A DNA stretch of 64,000 nucleotides from Brevundimonas pishanensis (GTDB lineage Bacteria > Pseudomonadota > Alphaproteobacteria > Caulobacterales > Caulobacteraceae): positions 54,484 through 118,483 of the forward strand of contig NZ_JAJKBG010000007.1 in the NCBI RefSeq assembly GCF_022750635.1, read 5' to 3'. The notes beneath the pieces were generated by a model. That model worked only from the letters and a program-made list of their open reading frames with translations. It made no database searches and was not told where the DNA came from. This document shows positions 30,129-37,779 of this stretch, piece by piece (the stretch's first letter is position 1; each line of letters begins with the position of its first letter). Position numbers and translations under genes: made by a program.

Positions 30129-31301
30129 ATGAGAAATGCAGTCATCGTTTCAACCGCCCGCACGCCGATTGGCCGTGCCTATCGTGGCGCGTTCAACGAC
30201 ACACCTTCGCCGACGCTGGCGGCCCACGCGCTTCGCGAGGCGGCCAACCGTGCCGGTCTGGAAGGCGGCGAGATCGAAGACGTCCTTCTGGGCTGTGCCA
30301 TGCCTCAGGGCGTTCAGCACACGATTGCCCGCAATGCGGTTCTGGCCGCCGGCTTCCCCGTAACGGTTGCGGGTATGACGCTGGACCGTCAGTGCGCGTC
30401 CGGCCTCATGGCTATTGCCACCGCCGCCAAGCAGATCATCACCGACCAGATGCAGATCGCCATCGGTGGCGGCGTGGAATCCATCTCGCTGGTCCAGACC
30501 GCAGAGATGCGCGTCCAGACCGATCCGAGAGTGCTCGAGAAGGCACCTGACGCCTACATCTCGATGCTGAACACCGCCGAGATCGTCGCCCAACGCTATG
30601 CCATCTCGCGGGAGGAGTGCGACGAGTACGGCCTCCTGTCACAGCAGCGGACCGCTGCGGCCTATGCAGCCGGTGCCTATGCCGACGAGTTGGCACCGAT
30701 GGCCTCGCGCATGAAGGTCGTGGACAAGGCTACAGGCGAAGTGTCCTACAAGGATGTGACGCTTGACCGTGACGAAGGCTTCCGCCCTGAAACCACACTG
30801 GAAGGACTTCAAGGTCTGCGTGAAGTGATCCCGGGCGGGATCGTGACGGCAGGCAACGCCAGCCAGCTCTCCGATGGCGCTTCGGCCTGTGTGCTGATGG
30901 AAGCCAAGGAAGCCGAACGACGCGGTTTGCAGCCCCTCGGTCGCTACGTCGGGATGGCTGTAGCCGGTGTGGGCCCCGAGGAAATGGGCATCGGTCCCAT
31001 CGCCGCTGTACCACGTCTGTTGGAGCGTCATGGCCTGACGGTCGACGACATCGACCTGTGGGAGCTGAACGAAGCCTTCGCGGTACAGGTACTGTACTGC
31101 CAGAAGTATCTCGGCATTCCGATCGACAAGATGAACGTCAATGGTGGCGCGATCTCTATCGGTCACCCGTATGGCATGTCCGGCTCGCGTATGGTGGGCC
31201 ACGTCCTGTTCGAAGGTCGTCGACGTAAGGCACGTTATGCGGTCGTCACCATGTGCATCGGTGGCGGCATGGGTGCCGCGGGTCTGTTCGAGATCCTGTA
31301 A
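30129..31301 (+). CDS. Acetyl-CoA C-acyltransferase (thiolase)
   Basis: Cleaves 3-ketoacyl-CoA to acetyl-CoA and shortened acyl-CoA. 390 residues. Nucleophile Cys89 in DRQCASGL, His in [12 protein letters not shown] and the second catalytic Cys in [24 protein letters not shown] is also typical. Start 3 bases after the SDR stop. Followed by a terminator. Together with the CoA ligase and dehydrogenase it makes a partial beta-oxidation set; no acyl-CoA dehydrogenase or enoyl-CoA hydratase is in this block. Confidence 0.94.
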   Translation: MRNAVIVSTARTPIGRAYRGAFNDTPSPTLAAHALREAANRAGLEGGEIEDVLLGCAMPQGVQHTIARNAVLAAGFPVTVAGMTLDRQCASGLMAIATAAKQIITDQMQIAIGGGVESISLVQTAEMRVQTDPRVLEKAPDAYISMLNTAEIVAQRYAISREECDEYGLLSQQRTAAAYAAGAYADELAPMASRMKVVDKATGEVSYKDVTLDRDEGFRPETTLEGLQGLREVIPGGIVTAGNASQLSDGASACVLMEAKEAERRGLQPLGRYVGMAVAGVGPEEMGIGPIAAVPRLLERHGLTVDDIDLWELNEAFAVQVLYCQKYLGIPIDKMNVNGGAISIGHPYGMSGSRMVGHVLFEGRRRKARYAVVTMCIGGGMGAAGLFEIL

Positions 31302-31320
31302 CCTTACGACTATGAGGGTA

Positions 31321-31356
31321 GGGGGCGCAGTCGATTGTCGGCTGCGCCCCTTGTTA
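31321..31356 (+). terminator. Terminator after the thiolase gene
   Basis: GGGGCGCAG (31322-31330) pairs with CTGCGCCCC (31342-31350), 11-base loop, then TTGTT. It may also serve the convergent AraC gene. Confidence 0.75.
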
Positions 31357-32412
31357 TGTCTCGGGCCCGCTTCTCAGCTCGCTGAGCCATGCGCTGAGCA
31401 GGTCATGGCGGATCGGGCCGTCCGACATGGTGACGCGGCTATCGGGTTTATGCGGCTGCACCTCGGAGGGCGAATAGCCGTACCGATCGCGGAAAATCCG
31501 GCTGAAGTGGCTGGATGAGGAAAAGCCGTAGCTTGAGGCGATTTCCCCGATAGAACGGCTTCCGTCTGTTCTTAGGCGAAGGGCTTCGCGCGCGTAATGC
31601 AGGCGGCGATCCTGGATATAACGGCCAACGCCTCCGCGGCTGCCTGCGTCGAAGGCCCGATACAGCGTGGCGCGCGAGATCCCGATGGCACTGGCCATCG
31701 TGTCGATCTCGATGTCGATTGCGCCGCTAGAGAGCCACTGCTCGATATATTGAACGGCGGACTGTCGCACGGTTCGCTGGAGGGATGCCTGCTCTTCCGG
31801 TGCGAAAGCGCTTTCGACGCCTACTACACGGCCCGTAAGGCTGAGCAACGCCTGAATGGCGGCATCCAGCACATCTGCCGAAAGATGAGGCAGGTCATTG
31901 ACGATGGCCCGCATGTGAGCCCGTACAAGGCGCGCTCCAGCGACGGACGGTGAAATCGCCGTCCCATGCATTTCCCTAGTGAGAAGTGCGGGTGGAGCCA
32001 GATTGCGCGGGATTTTGAGGCTGAGCACGTCAAGCGAGTCCAGACGCGACGCAGCGGGTCTGCCCATGTCACGGATCTGGAGGGCATGGGGTTCGGCCCT
32101 CACGGTCCGACCATCGGCATCACCGACGAGCGCGGCGGCATTGATCAGCAGGTTCAAGCCGTCGACGCCTGACCGACGCAACAGGGCTTTATCCCGCGAC
32201 AGCGTTTGTCGCACCGAGCGACCTTCGCCAATCGCGCCAAATGGGCTCATCACACTGATGGACGTGTTGAAGAAGTTAGCGCGATCTTCGTCGCTTACAC
32301 CGCTGACGTCATAGATATCGGCCATCCCCAGCACGTAGCGCTCGAAGGCGTCGGGCAGGTCCTGGGCTGATACGTCCCAAGTCATCAACTCTAATCGGGG
32401 CACTGGAAACAC
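31354..32412 (-). CDS. AraC-family transcriptional regulator
   Basis: 352 residues from GTG 32412; ATG at 32385 (MTWDVSAQDL) is an alternative start. The C-terminal 100 residues carry both HTH elements: IDTMASAIGISRATLYRAFD and IGEIASSYGFSSSSHFSRIFRDRYGYSPSEV. The N-terminal part resembles the AraC-binding-like domain (type 2) of regulators of aromatic and fatty-acid catabolism. Convergent with the thiolase gene, so it is a candidate activator of the catabolic block to its left. Confidence 0.85.
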   Translation of the reverse strand: MFPVPRLELMTWDVSAQDLPDAFERYVLGMADIYDVSGVSDEDRANFFNTSISVMSPFGAIGEGRSVRQTLSRDKALLRRSGVDGLNLLINAAALVGDADGRTVRAEPHALQIRDMGRPAASRLDSLDVLSLKIPRNLAPPALLTREMHGTAISPSVAGARLVRAHMRAIVNDLPHLSADVLDAAIQALLSLTGRVVGVESAFAPEEQASLQRTVRQSAVQYIEQWLSSGAIDIEIDTMASAIGISRATLYRAFDAGSRGGVGRYIQDRRLHYAREALRLRTDGSRSIGEIASSYGFSSSSHFSRIFRDRYGYSPSEVQPHKPDSRVTMSDGPIRHDLLSAWLSELRSGPET

Positions 32413-32507
32413 CTACGGTTACGCTGGAATAGCTGATATCGGCGCAGCAAACCGTCGATACTCGATCCGGCTTTGCAGTAACCGATTTTTGTACCCGGTG
32501 CGCGGGT

Positions 32508-32915
32508 CTATTGTCCCTCAGACTGCAATGTCGTGTGGACAGGCACGCCGTTCTTGATGGCCAGCGTCACAGGCGTGCGCTCGGCCACATCCGCCAGACG
32601 CGCCAACTGCGTTTCGTCCAGATCGCCCTGCGGAACCAGAATACGGTCGATGCGCGGGGAGCCGTCCGACCCCTTGTATTCAAGTTTCACATCGAGCGAT
32701 TGCAGGGGCCAGCCCTTCTTTTCCGCATACATCTTGAGCGTGATCGCCGTGCACGCCCCCAGTGCCGATATCAGCAGGTCGAATGGTGCCGGACCATCAT
32801 TGGCTCCGCCCAGACGCGATGGTTCGTCTGCAATCAGGACATGTTCCAACTCTGCACCGGACCGTATTTCCGTACGGTAGGGTGTGTTGCCGATTTTGGC
32901 GTGGGCGATGGCCAT
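32508..32915 (-). CDS. OsmC/Ohr-family redox protein
   Basis: Thiol-dependent peroxidase-type or stress protein, 135 residues from ATG 32915 (MAIAHAKIGNTPYRTEIRSG). Family block FDLLISALGACTAITLKMYAEKKGWPL carries the first conserved Cys; the second conserved Cys of true Ohr proteins is not evident in the C-terminal half, so this is an OsmC-like rather than a canonical Ohr protein. Next to the RpoE/ChrR stress locus but without a recognisable TGATCC-CGTA promoter of its own. Confidence 0.82.
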   Translation of the reverse strand: MAIAHAKIGNTPYRTEIRSGAELEHVLIADEPSRLGGANDGPAPFDLLISALGACTAITLKMYAEKKGWPLQSLDVKLEYKGSDGSPRIDRILVPQGDLDETQLARLADVAERTPVTLAIKNGVPVHTTLQSEGQ

Positions 32916-33020
32916 GCGCTGCGTTCCCGGGTTTGGATTGGCTAAGGTTGAGCCCACTGTTACGCCACAGTGTGCCATCCGTTCCAGTGTCGCAGCGTTC
33001 GGTCGGGTTTGCCGCTACGG

Positions 33021-33046
33021 TGATCCATGCTTACGGGCCGGACGTA
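33021..33046 (+). promoter_or_regulatory. ECF11 (RpoE/ChrR-type) promoter of the DUF2177 gene
   Basis: TGATCC at 33021-33026, 16 bases, CGTA at 33043-33046, the same hexamer, spacing and tetramer as the two promoters flanking the ECF sigma gene in this window. Predicted transcript start is about 22 bases before the gene start at 33075. Confidence 0.7.
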
Positions 33047-33074
33047 ATGGCTGGGACATTTAGGGAGCAGATCA

Positions 33075-33482
33075 ATGAACTATGTCGTCGCCTTCGTCAC
33101 AACGCTGGCCGTTTTTGCCGTGATCGACACCACCTGGCTCGGCATTATGGGAGATCGCCTGTACAGGCCGCTGATCGGTTCGATGCTGGCGGACAATTTC
33201 CGGTTGGTCCCGGCAATCGTCTTCTACGCCCTGTACGCCGCAGGCCTGACGCTGTTTGCGGTCGCGCCGGGTCTGGCCGAAGGCGGCTGGAAGAAGGCGT
33301 TGATCTGGGGCGGCCTGTTCGGTCTGTTTGCCTATGGCACCTATGACCTCACCAATCTGGCGACGCTGAAGACGTGGAGCGTGAAGCTGGCGGTCATCGA
33401 CATGGCGTGGGGCATGACCGTCAGTGCCGGCTCGTCCGCTATCGCCTGCGCACTCGCCGGCCGCTTGCTGCGATTATTCTAG
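33075..33482 (+). CDS. DUF2177 integral membrane protein
   Basis: 135 residues with four hydrophobic helices (about 3-22, 40-62, 74-94, 105-130). Matches the DUF2177 family through DTTWLGIMGDRLYRPLIGSML near the first helix and GLFAYGTYDLTNLATLKTWS in the middle. ATG 33075 follows AGGGAG by 8 bases. Function unknown; family members recur in regulons of RpoE/ChrR-type sigma factors, and here a matching promoter lies just upstream. Its stop codon overlaps that of the convergent DUF1295 gene. Confidence 0.88.
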   Translation: MNYVVAFVTTLAVFAVIDTTWLGIMGDRLYRPLIGSMLADNFRLVPAIVFYALYAAGLTLFAVAPGLAEGGWKKALIWGGLFGLFAYGTYDLTNLATLKTWSVKLAVIDMAWGMTVSAGSSAIACALAGRLLRLF

Positions 33483-34282
33483 GAGGCAGGCGGGCGGGGG
33501 AAAAAGCGACTGGTACGCGCAGCATATCGGGCAAACGCCTCGGGCCGCGTGCGCTGCATATGGGCTTCGACCAGCGGTACTCCCGACACCGAATTCAGCA
33601 GCCAATAGATGTACACGGGCGGGATTAGCGCGAGCCAACCCCAGTGCCAGTCTCCGCCCATATTGATCGCGAAGATCGGCCAGGCACACCATCCTAGCCA
33701 TTCAAAGAAGTAGTTCGGATGCCGTGACCATGCCCACAGTCCGGCATCGCAAATCTTGCCCTTGTTTGCGGGGTTGGATTTGAACCGCGAAAGCTGTCGA
33801 TCAGCTGTGCTCTCTCCAACGATTGCGAGGACGAACACCAACGTTGCGGCGACATCCTGTACGCCTAATCCGGGAGCTGGATTGCGAGCTGCGGCTAGTA
33901 TTCCCAGGACCAGAACGGACGCTGCGCCGGCTTGCAGCATCAAAAAGCCGAACATTTTCGGGCCGAAGCTATCTGCCCATTCCTCGCGCAGGCGGGCGTA
34001 GCGAGCATCTTCGCCCTCACTTGCGGCGCGTTGCGCAATATGGGAGCCCAGACGGATACCCCATGCCGCAATGAGCGCGGCGACAAGCCACTGTCGGGGC
34101 GACGGATTTCCGCCCCCCAATGGATAAAGGGCGACGAGCACGCCCGCCGCGCCCAGACCGAAAGACCAGAAGGCATCGGCCCAGCCGCCTTGTCCCGTGC
34201 GTTGCTGGGTTACGAATGCAGCCGTCATAACGACGGCCAACACAGCAGCCGCTGCCCCCCAAAGAAGCAGCAGGCCGGTCAC
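33479..34282 (-). CDS. DUF1295 membrane protein (steroid 5-alpha-reductase-like)
   Basis: 267 residues from GTG 34282, which overlaps the chrR stop (GTGA), giving translational coupling; a longer frame to 34363 would lie wholly inside chrR. Six or more hydrophobic helices, with the family's ending WSRHPNYFFEWLGWCAWPIFA and PPVYIYWLLNSVSGVPLVEAHM, similar to isoprenylcysteine methyltransferases and steroid 5-alpha reductases. Substrate unknown. Last gene of the sigma-anti-sigma operon, so it is likely induced with it; a lipid-modifying role is inferred. Confidence 0.88.
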   Translation of the reverse strand: MTGLLLLWGAAAAVLAVVMTAAFVTQQRTGQGGWADAFWSFGLGAAGVLVALYPLGGGNPSPRQWLVAALIAAWGIRLGSHIAQRAASEGEDARYARLREEWADSFGPKMFGFLMLQAGAASVLVLGILAAARNPAPGLGVQDVAATLVFVLAIVGESTADRQLSRFKSNPANKGKICDAGLWAWSRHPNYFFEWLGWCAWPIFAINMGGDWHWGWLALIPPVYIYWLLNSVSGVPLVEAHMQRTRPEAFARYAARTSRFFPRPPAS

Positions 34283-34917
34283 AGCTTCACAAACGGCTGC
34301 ATCAGACGGCCCAACCAGCCGTCCAGCTGGATTTCGCCATCCAGCGCCACGACGCACAGACACGGAATGTCAGACACCACGCGAGGCTGGTGCAGGGTAT
34401 CTTCGTCCGCCTCTTCAAGATCGCCTACGCCAAAGGTTGCAGTCTCGGTGGCGTATGCCCCTTGCAACACGCAGGTCAGTTCAACACCACAGTGGGTGTG
34501 ACGCGGCGTCGAACGACCCGGATCGATCTTGAGCAGGATCACTCGACAGTTGCCATCACGCGGAGCGTGGACTTCGCGGGCACGAACGCCGGGACCGAGC
34601 CATCGCCACGGCCCGAGCGCGTAACGGCGCAAGGGTTCCGGCAGCTCGGGCATGTCGTTGAGGGCAGGGCGAACGTCGCACACACCTGTATCGGTCTCGA
34701 TGCGGGCCATGGCGTCTGCGAGTGCGCCATTCGACAGGGGAGAGGGCTCACTGTCTTCCAGCAGGCTTCCGCCGACCGACATTAGGGTGTGCACCCATTC
34801 ATCATTGGCAGGGCGAAGGGCCAGGTGCGCGGCGACGACCACGGCCTCGGGGGCCGAGAGACTTCCGGCTGCATAGGCTAGAAGGCGCTCTTCGGAGGGA
34901 TTATGTGCGAGGTTCAT
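34279..34917 (-). CDS. chrR: ChrR-family anti-sigma factor with C-terminal cupin
   Basis: Cytoplasmic inhibitor of the adjacent ECF sigma factor. 212 residues: an anti-sigma domain (1 to about 85) starting MNLAHNPSEERLLAYAAGSL and a cupin domain (about 110-200) with the metal-site pattern PRHTHCGVELTCVLQGAY and a later His in DTLHQPRV. In Rhodobacter ChrR the N-terminal zinc is held by two His and two Cys (HxxxCxxC); here His5 and His31 remain but the Cys positions are Arg35 and Asn38. Its ATG overlaps the sigma-factor stop by 4 bases. Confidence 0.9.
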   Translation of the reverse strand: MNLAHNPSEERLLAYAAGSLSAPEAVVVAAHLALRPANDEWVHTLMSVGGSLLEDSEPSPLSNGALADAMARIETDTGVCDVRPALNDMPELPEPLRRYALGPWRWLGPGVRAREVHAPRDGNCRVILLKIDPGRSTPRHTHCGVELTCVLQGAYATETATFGVGDLEEADEDTLHQPRVVSDIPCLCVVALDGEIQLDGWLGRLMQPFVKL

Positions 34918-35486
34918 TGCGATGCCTCCTTCTGGATTTCCAGAAGGGCGCGTAATTTGATTACAGCGTTTCTTATACGGGATTTGACGGTACCGAGCGG
35001 CAGGTCGAGCTGCTGCGCGATGGCGGAATGGGGATGGTCGGCGAAATAGGCCAGTTTCAGAATTTCCACCTGATCGGGTTTTAGCTGGGCCAGCGCCTGA
35101 CGCACGCGGCGTGCTTCATCAGAGGCGACCAGAATATCGTCCGGACGCTCGACGTCCTCGTCGACGAAGGTGATTTCAGGCAACTGTGCTGCACGCCCGT
35201 CGCGGCGCATCATGTCCAGCCTGCGATTGCGGGCGATGGTGAAAATCCATGTCGAGGCGCGGGCCTTCCGCGCGTCGAACAGATCAGCCTTTCGCCAAAC
35301 CGTTAGCAGGGTGTCCTGTGCGAAGTCTTCGGCAGCGGCGGCGGTCGCACCCGACTTCATCAGCCAAGCCTTCAGGCGGGGCGCGAAATACTGGAACAGG
35401 CTGGCAAAGGCCTCGCGATCACGGCGCAGCGCCACAGCTTCGATCAGGCGGTCGTACAAGAGGGGATCCGAGGCGTCGGACTTCAT
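34914..35486 (-). CDS. rpoE: ECF RNA polymerase sigma factor, RpoE/ECF11 type
   Basis: Directs RNA polymerase to TGATCC/CGTA promoters when released from ChrR. 190 residues from ATG 35486. Region 2 is visible (AEDFAQDTLLTVWRKADLFD and STWIFTIARNRRLDMMRRD) and region 4 (LKPDQVEILKLAYFADHPHSAIAQQLDLPLGTVKSRIRNAVIKLR in two parts). An ATG at 35534 is possible but would lie nearly at the predicted transcript start. By homology with the Rhodobacter system the signal would be singlet oxygen; that is inference. Confidence 0.93.
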   Translation of the reverse strand: MKSDASDPLLYDRLIEAVALRRDREAFASLFQYFAPRLKAWLMKSGATAAAAEDFAQDTLLTVWRKADLFDARKARASTWIFTIARNRRLDMMRRDGRAAQLPEITFVDEDVERPDDILVASDEARRVRQALAQLKPDQVEILKLAYFADHPHSAIAQQLDLPLGTVKSRIRNAVIKLRALLEIQKEASQ

Positions 35487-35543
35487 CCCGGAGCTCTTTT
35501 TTGAAGGCGTGATGGCGGATAGCTGGTCATGCATACAGCCTAG

Positions 35544-35569
35544 TACGTTTCCTACAAAACTCTGGATCA
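35544..35569 (-). promoter_or_regulatory. Autoregulated ECF11 promoter of rpoE-chrR
   Basis: Reading the minus strand: TGATCC (35569-35564), 16 bases, CGTA (35547-35544). It supports the downstream ATG at 35486 as the sigma-factor start, with a leader of roughly 50 bases. Confidence 0.8.
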
Positions 35570-35573
35570 CCGA

Positions 35574-35599
35574 TGATCCAAGATTACGGCCAAGGCGTA
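35574..35599 (+). promoter_or_regulatory. ECF11 promoter of the flavin-oxidase / DUF1365 / cfa operon
   Basis: TGATCC (35574-35579), 16 bases, CGTA (35596-35599). It is the mirror image of the rpoE promoter: the two -35 elements face away from each other with only 4 bases between them, forming the inverted repeat GGATCA-CCGA-TGATCC. Confidence 0.8.
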
Positions 35600-35645
35600 G
35601 ATGTCGGGACTGCCTCATTGACTACCGCGTACCACTGGAGACTGC

Positions 35646-36977
35646 ATGACATCCCTTCCAGCCCCGACCACCCCGGCCCCGTTGAAGATTGCGGTCGTGG
35701 GTTCCGGCATTGCCGCTTTGTCGGCGGGGTGGCTTTTGGCGTCGCGGCATCAGGTCACGATCTACGAAAAGGCAGAGCGTCTTGGCGGGCACACCAACAC
35801 GGTGATGGCCTCGACGCCGCAAGGAACCGTGCCGGTCGATACAGGCTTCATCTGCTTCAACGACGCGACCTATCCCAACCTGATTGCCCTGTTTGAGCAT
35901 CTTGGGGTGGAGGCGCGCGAAACAGACATGTCCTTCGCAGTGTCGTTGAACGAGGGCCGGTTTGAATATGCTGCGCCCGGTTTGTTCGCCCAGAAACGCA
36001 ACGTCATGCGCCCGCGTTTCTGGAAGATGCTGACCGAGATCATGCGCTTTTATCGTCAGGCACCCGTTGATCTTGCTGGCCTGTCCGATCCCGATCTGAC
36101 GCTGGGCCAGTACCTGAAGGATCGCGGGTTCAGCGAAGCCTTCCGTGATGACCACCTGTTGCCGATGGCAGCGGCGATCTGGTCGTCACCAGCGCATACG
36201 CTGATGGACTATCCGGCGAAATCCTTCATCAGGTTCTGCGAAAACCACGGCCTGTTGAAGCTGGTCGGGCGCCCGCTGTGGCGCACGGTGCAAGGCGGCA
36301 GCCGCACCTATGTCGAGCACATGGCCCGTTCGCTGTCGGATGTGCGTCTGAACTGCGGGGTGACATCCGTGCGTCGTGTAGACGGCGGCGTCGTGGTTCG
36401 CGATAGCCAGGGCGGCATGGACTGGTTCGATCACGTGGTGATCGGCAGTCATGCGGATCAGGCGCTCGCGATGCTGACCGAGCCGACCGCTGAGGAGCGC
36501 GACCTGCTGGGAGCCTTCAGTTACAGCCGCAACCTTACGGTGCTGCATACTGACGAAACCCTGATGCCTCACCGCAAAAGAGCGTGGGCAAGCTGGAACT
36601 ATATCGGTGCCGACGGTGGTCTATGCGTCACCTATTGGATGAACAAACTTCAGGGACTGGAAGGCCAGAACCTGTTCGTCACGCTCAACCCTCCGCGTCC
36701 CCCGCGCCCGGATACCTTGCTGCGGAGCGAGGTTTACGAGCATCCGGTATTCAATCCCGCCGCCATCAGTGCCCAGAAGCAACTCTGGAGCTTGCAAGGG
36801 CAGGGGGGCGTCTGGTTCTGCGGTGCGCATTTCGGCGCAGGTTTCCACGAAGACGGCATCCAGTCGGGACTGGCTGTTGCAGAACAACTGGGCGGCGTGC
36901 GTCGACCGTGGGCCGTCGAGAACGAAAGCGGCCGTATCCACGTGCGGCCCGTGCCCTCTATGGAAAACGCGGCGTGA
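35646..36977 (+). CDS. FAD-dependent amine-oxidase-like flavoprotein
   Basis: 443 residues. Dinucleotide-binding motif IAVVGSGIAALSAGWLLAS (about 15-33) followed by YEKAERLGGHTNTV, the amine oxidase/desaturase-like pattern. The family always sits before DUF1365 and a cyclopropane-fatty-acid-synthase-like gene and belongs to the RpoE/ChrR response in Rhodobacter, where such genes act on membrane fatty acids. The likely role is oxidation or desaturation of phospholipid acyl chains, inferred from context. Translationally coupled to the next gene (GTGA overlap). Confidence 0.88.
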   Translation: MTSLPAPTTPAPLKIAVVGSGIAALSAGWLLASRHQVTIYEKAERLGGHTNTVMASTPQGTVPVDTGFICFNDATYPNLIALFEHLGVEARETDMSFAVSLNEGRFEYAAPGLFAQKRNVMRPRFWKMLTEIMRFYRQAPVDLAGLSDPDLTLGQYLKDRGFSEAFRDDHLLPMAAAIWSSPAHTLMDYPAKSFIRFCENHGLLKLVGRPLWRTVQGGSRTYVEHMARSLSDVRLNCGVTSVRRVDGGVVVRDSQGGMDWFDHVVIGSHADQALAMLTEPTAEERDLLGAFSYSRNLTVLHTDETLMPHRKRAWASWNYIGADGGLCVTYWMNKLQGLEGQNLFVTLNPPRPPRPDTLLRSEVYEHPVFNPAAISAQKQLWSLQGQGGVWFCGAHFGAGFHEDGIQSGLAVAEQLGGVRRPWAVENESGRIHVRPVPSMENAA

Positions 36978-37768
36978 AGTCGGCGCTGTACATCGGTGGC
37001 GTGACCCATAGACGGTTGCGACCCCGCGAACACAGGCTGGCCTATCGCGTGTTTTGGCTGCTGCTGGATTTGTCGGAACTGGACGAGCTTGACCGTCAAC
37101 TTCTCCTGTTTTCGCGCAACCGGTTCAACCTCCTGTCCTTCCATGACCAGGACTACGCCATAAAGGGCAGGGGTGAGATCAGGGAGCAGCTGGACAACTG
37201 GCTGTCACGCGCCGCGATTGATCTCGAGGGTGGAGATATCCGGCTTTTGACGATGCCCCGGGTGCTAGGCTTCGTGTTCAATCCGATCAGCCTTTATTAT
37301 TGCCATCACGCCGACGGACGCTTGATGGCGATGGCCTATGAGGTGACCAGCACCTTCGGTGTTCGCCATGCCTATGTCATTCCGGTTCCTCATGAAGATC
37401 AGGCTCTAGGCGTGATCCGCCAGGGTGCCGCCAAGGCTCTCTATGTCTCGCCCTTCATGGGGATGGAGATGGACTACGTCTTCCGCGGGCACGTCCCCGC
37501 AGAACGTTTGGACATGATCATCGACGGGATTGATGCCGAAGGCGTGCTGATCAACGCCGCCATGTCTGCCGATCGCAGTACCCTGACCGACGGTTCCATC
37601 CTGCGAGCGGTGCTGGCTATTCCATTCCTGACGCTCAAGGTCGTAGCGGCCATCCATTGGGAGGCGCTGAAACTATGGGTGAAGCGCATACCGCTCACCC
37701 AGCAGCCGCCCCCCGCAGCAGACCCTGTTACCGCCCAGAACGCCCCTCGCAACACGCGCCTTCATTGA
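36974..37768 (+). CDS. DUF1365 protein
   Basis: 264 residues from GTG 36974, overlapping the previous stop by 4 bases; the reading frame extends much further upstream but there it is only the shadow of the flavoprotein gene. DUF1365 marks: SALYIGGVTHRRLRPREHRL at the start, NRFNLLSFHDQDYA, and VLGFVFNPISLYYCHHADG. Near the end is a hydrophobic stretch (AVLAIPFLTLKVVAAIHWEALKLW) that may touch the membrane. No biochemical function is established; it accompanies fatty-acid-modifying enzymes. Confidence 0.9.
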   Translation: MKSALYIGGVTHRRLRPREHRLAYRVFWLLLDLSELDELDRQLLLFSRNRFNLLSFHDQDYAIKGRGEIREQLDNWLSRAAIDLEGGDIRLLTMPRVLGFVFNPISLYYCHHADGRLMAMAYEVTSTFGVRHAYVIPVPHEDQALGVIRQGAAKALYVSPFMGMEMDYVFRGHVPAERLDMIIDGIDAEGVLINAAMSADRSTLTDGSILRAVLAIPFLTLKVVAAIHWEALKLWVKRIPLTQQPPPAADPVTAQNAPRNTRLH

Positions 37769-37779
37769 GGATCAATGCC

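Noticed and set aside
32508..32978. Longer OsmC start at 32978 and an RpoE promoter for this gene
   Set aside because: The upstream 21 codons lack homology and no TGATCC-N16-CGTA occurs on the minus strand before the gene.
34283..34363. N-terminal extension of the DUF1295 protein to 34363
   Set aside because: It would lie entirely inside chrR; the GTG at 34282 overlapping the chrR stop gives a normal first membrane helix.
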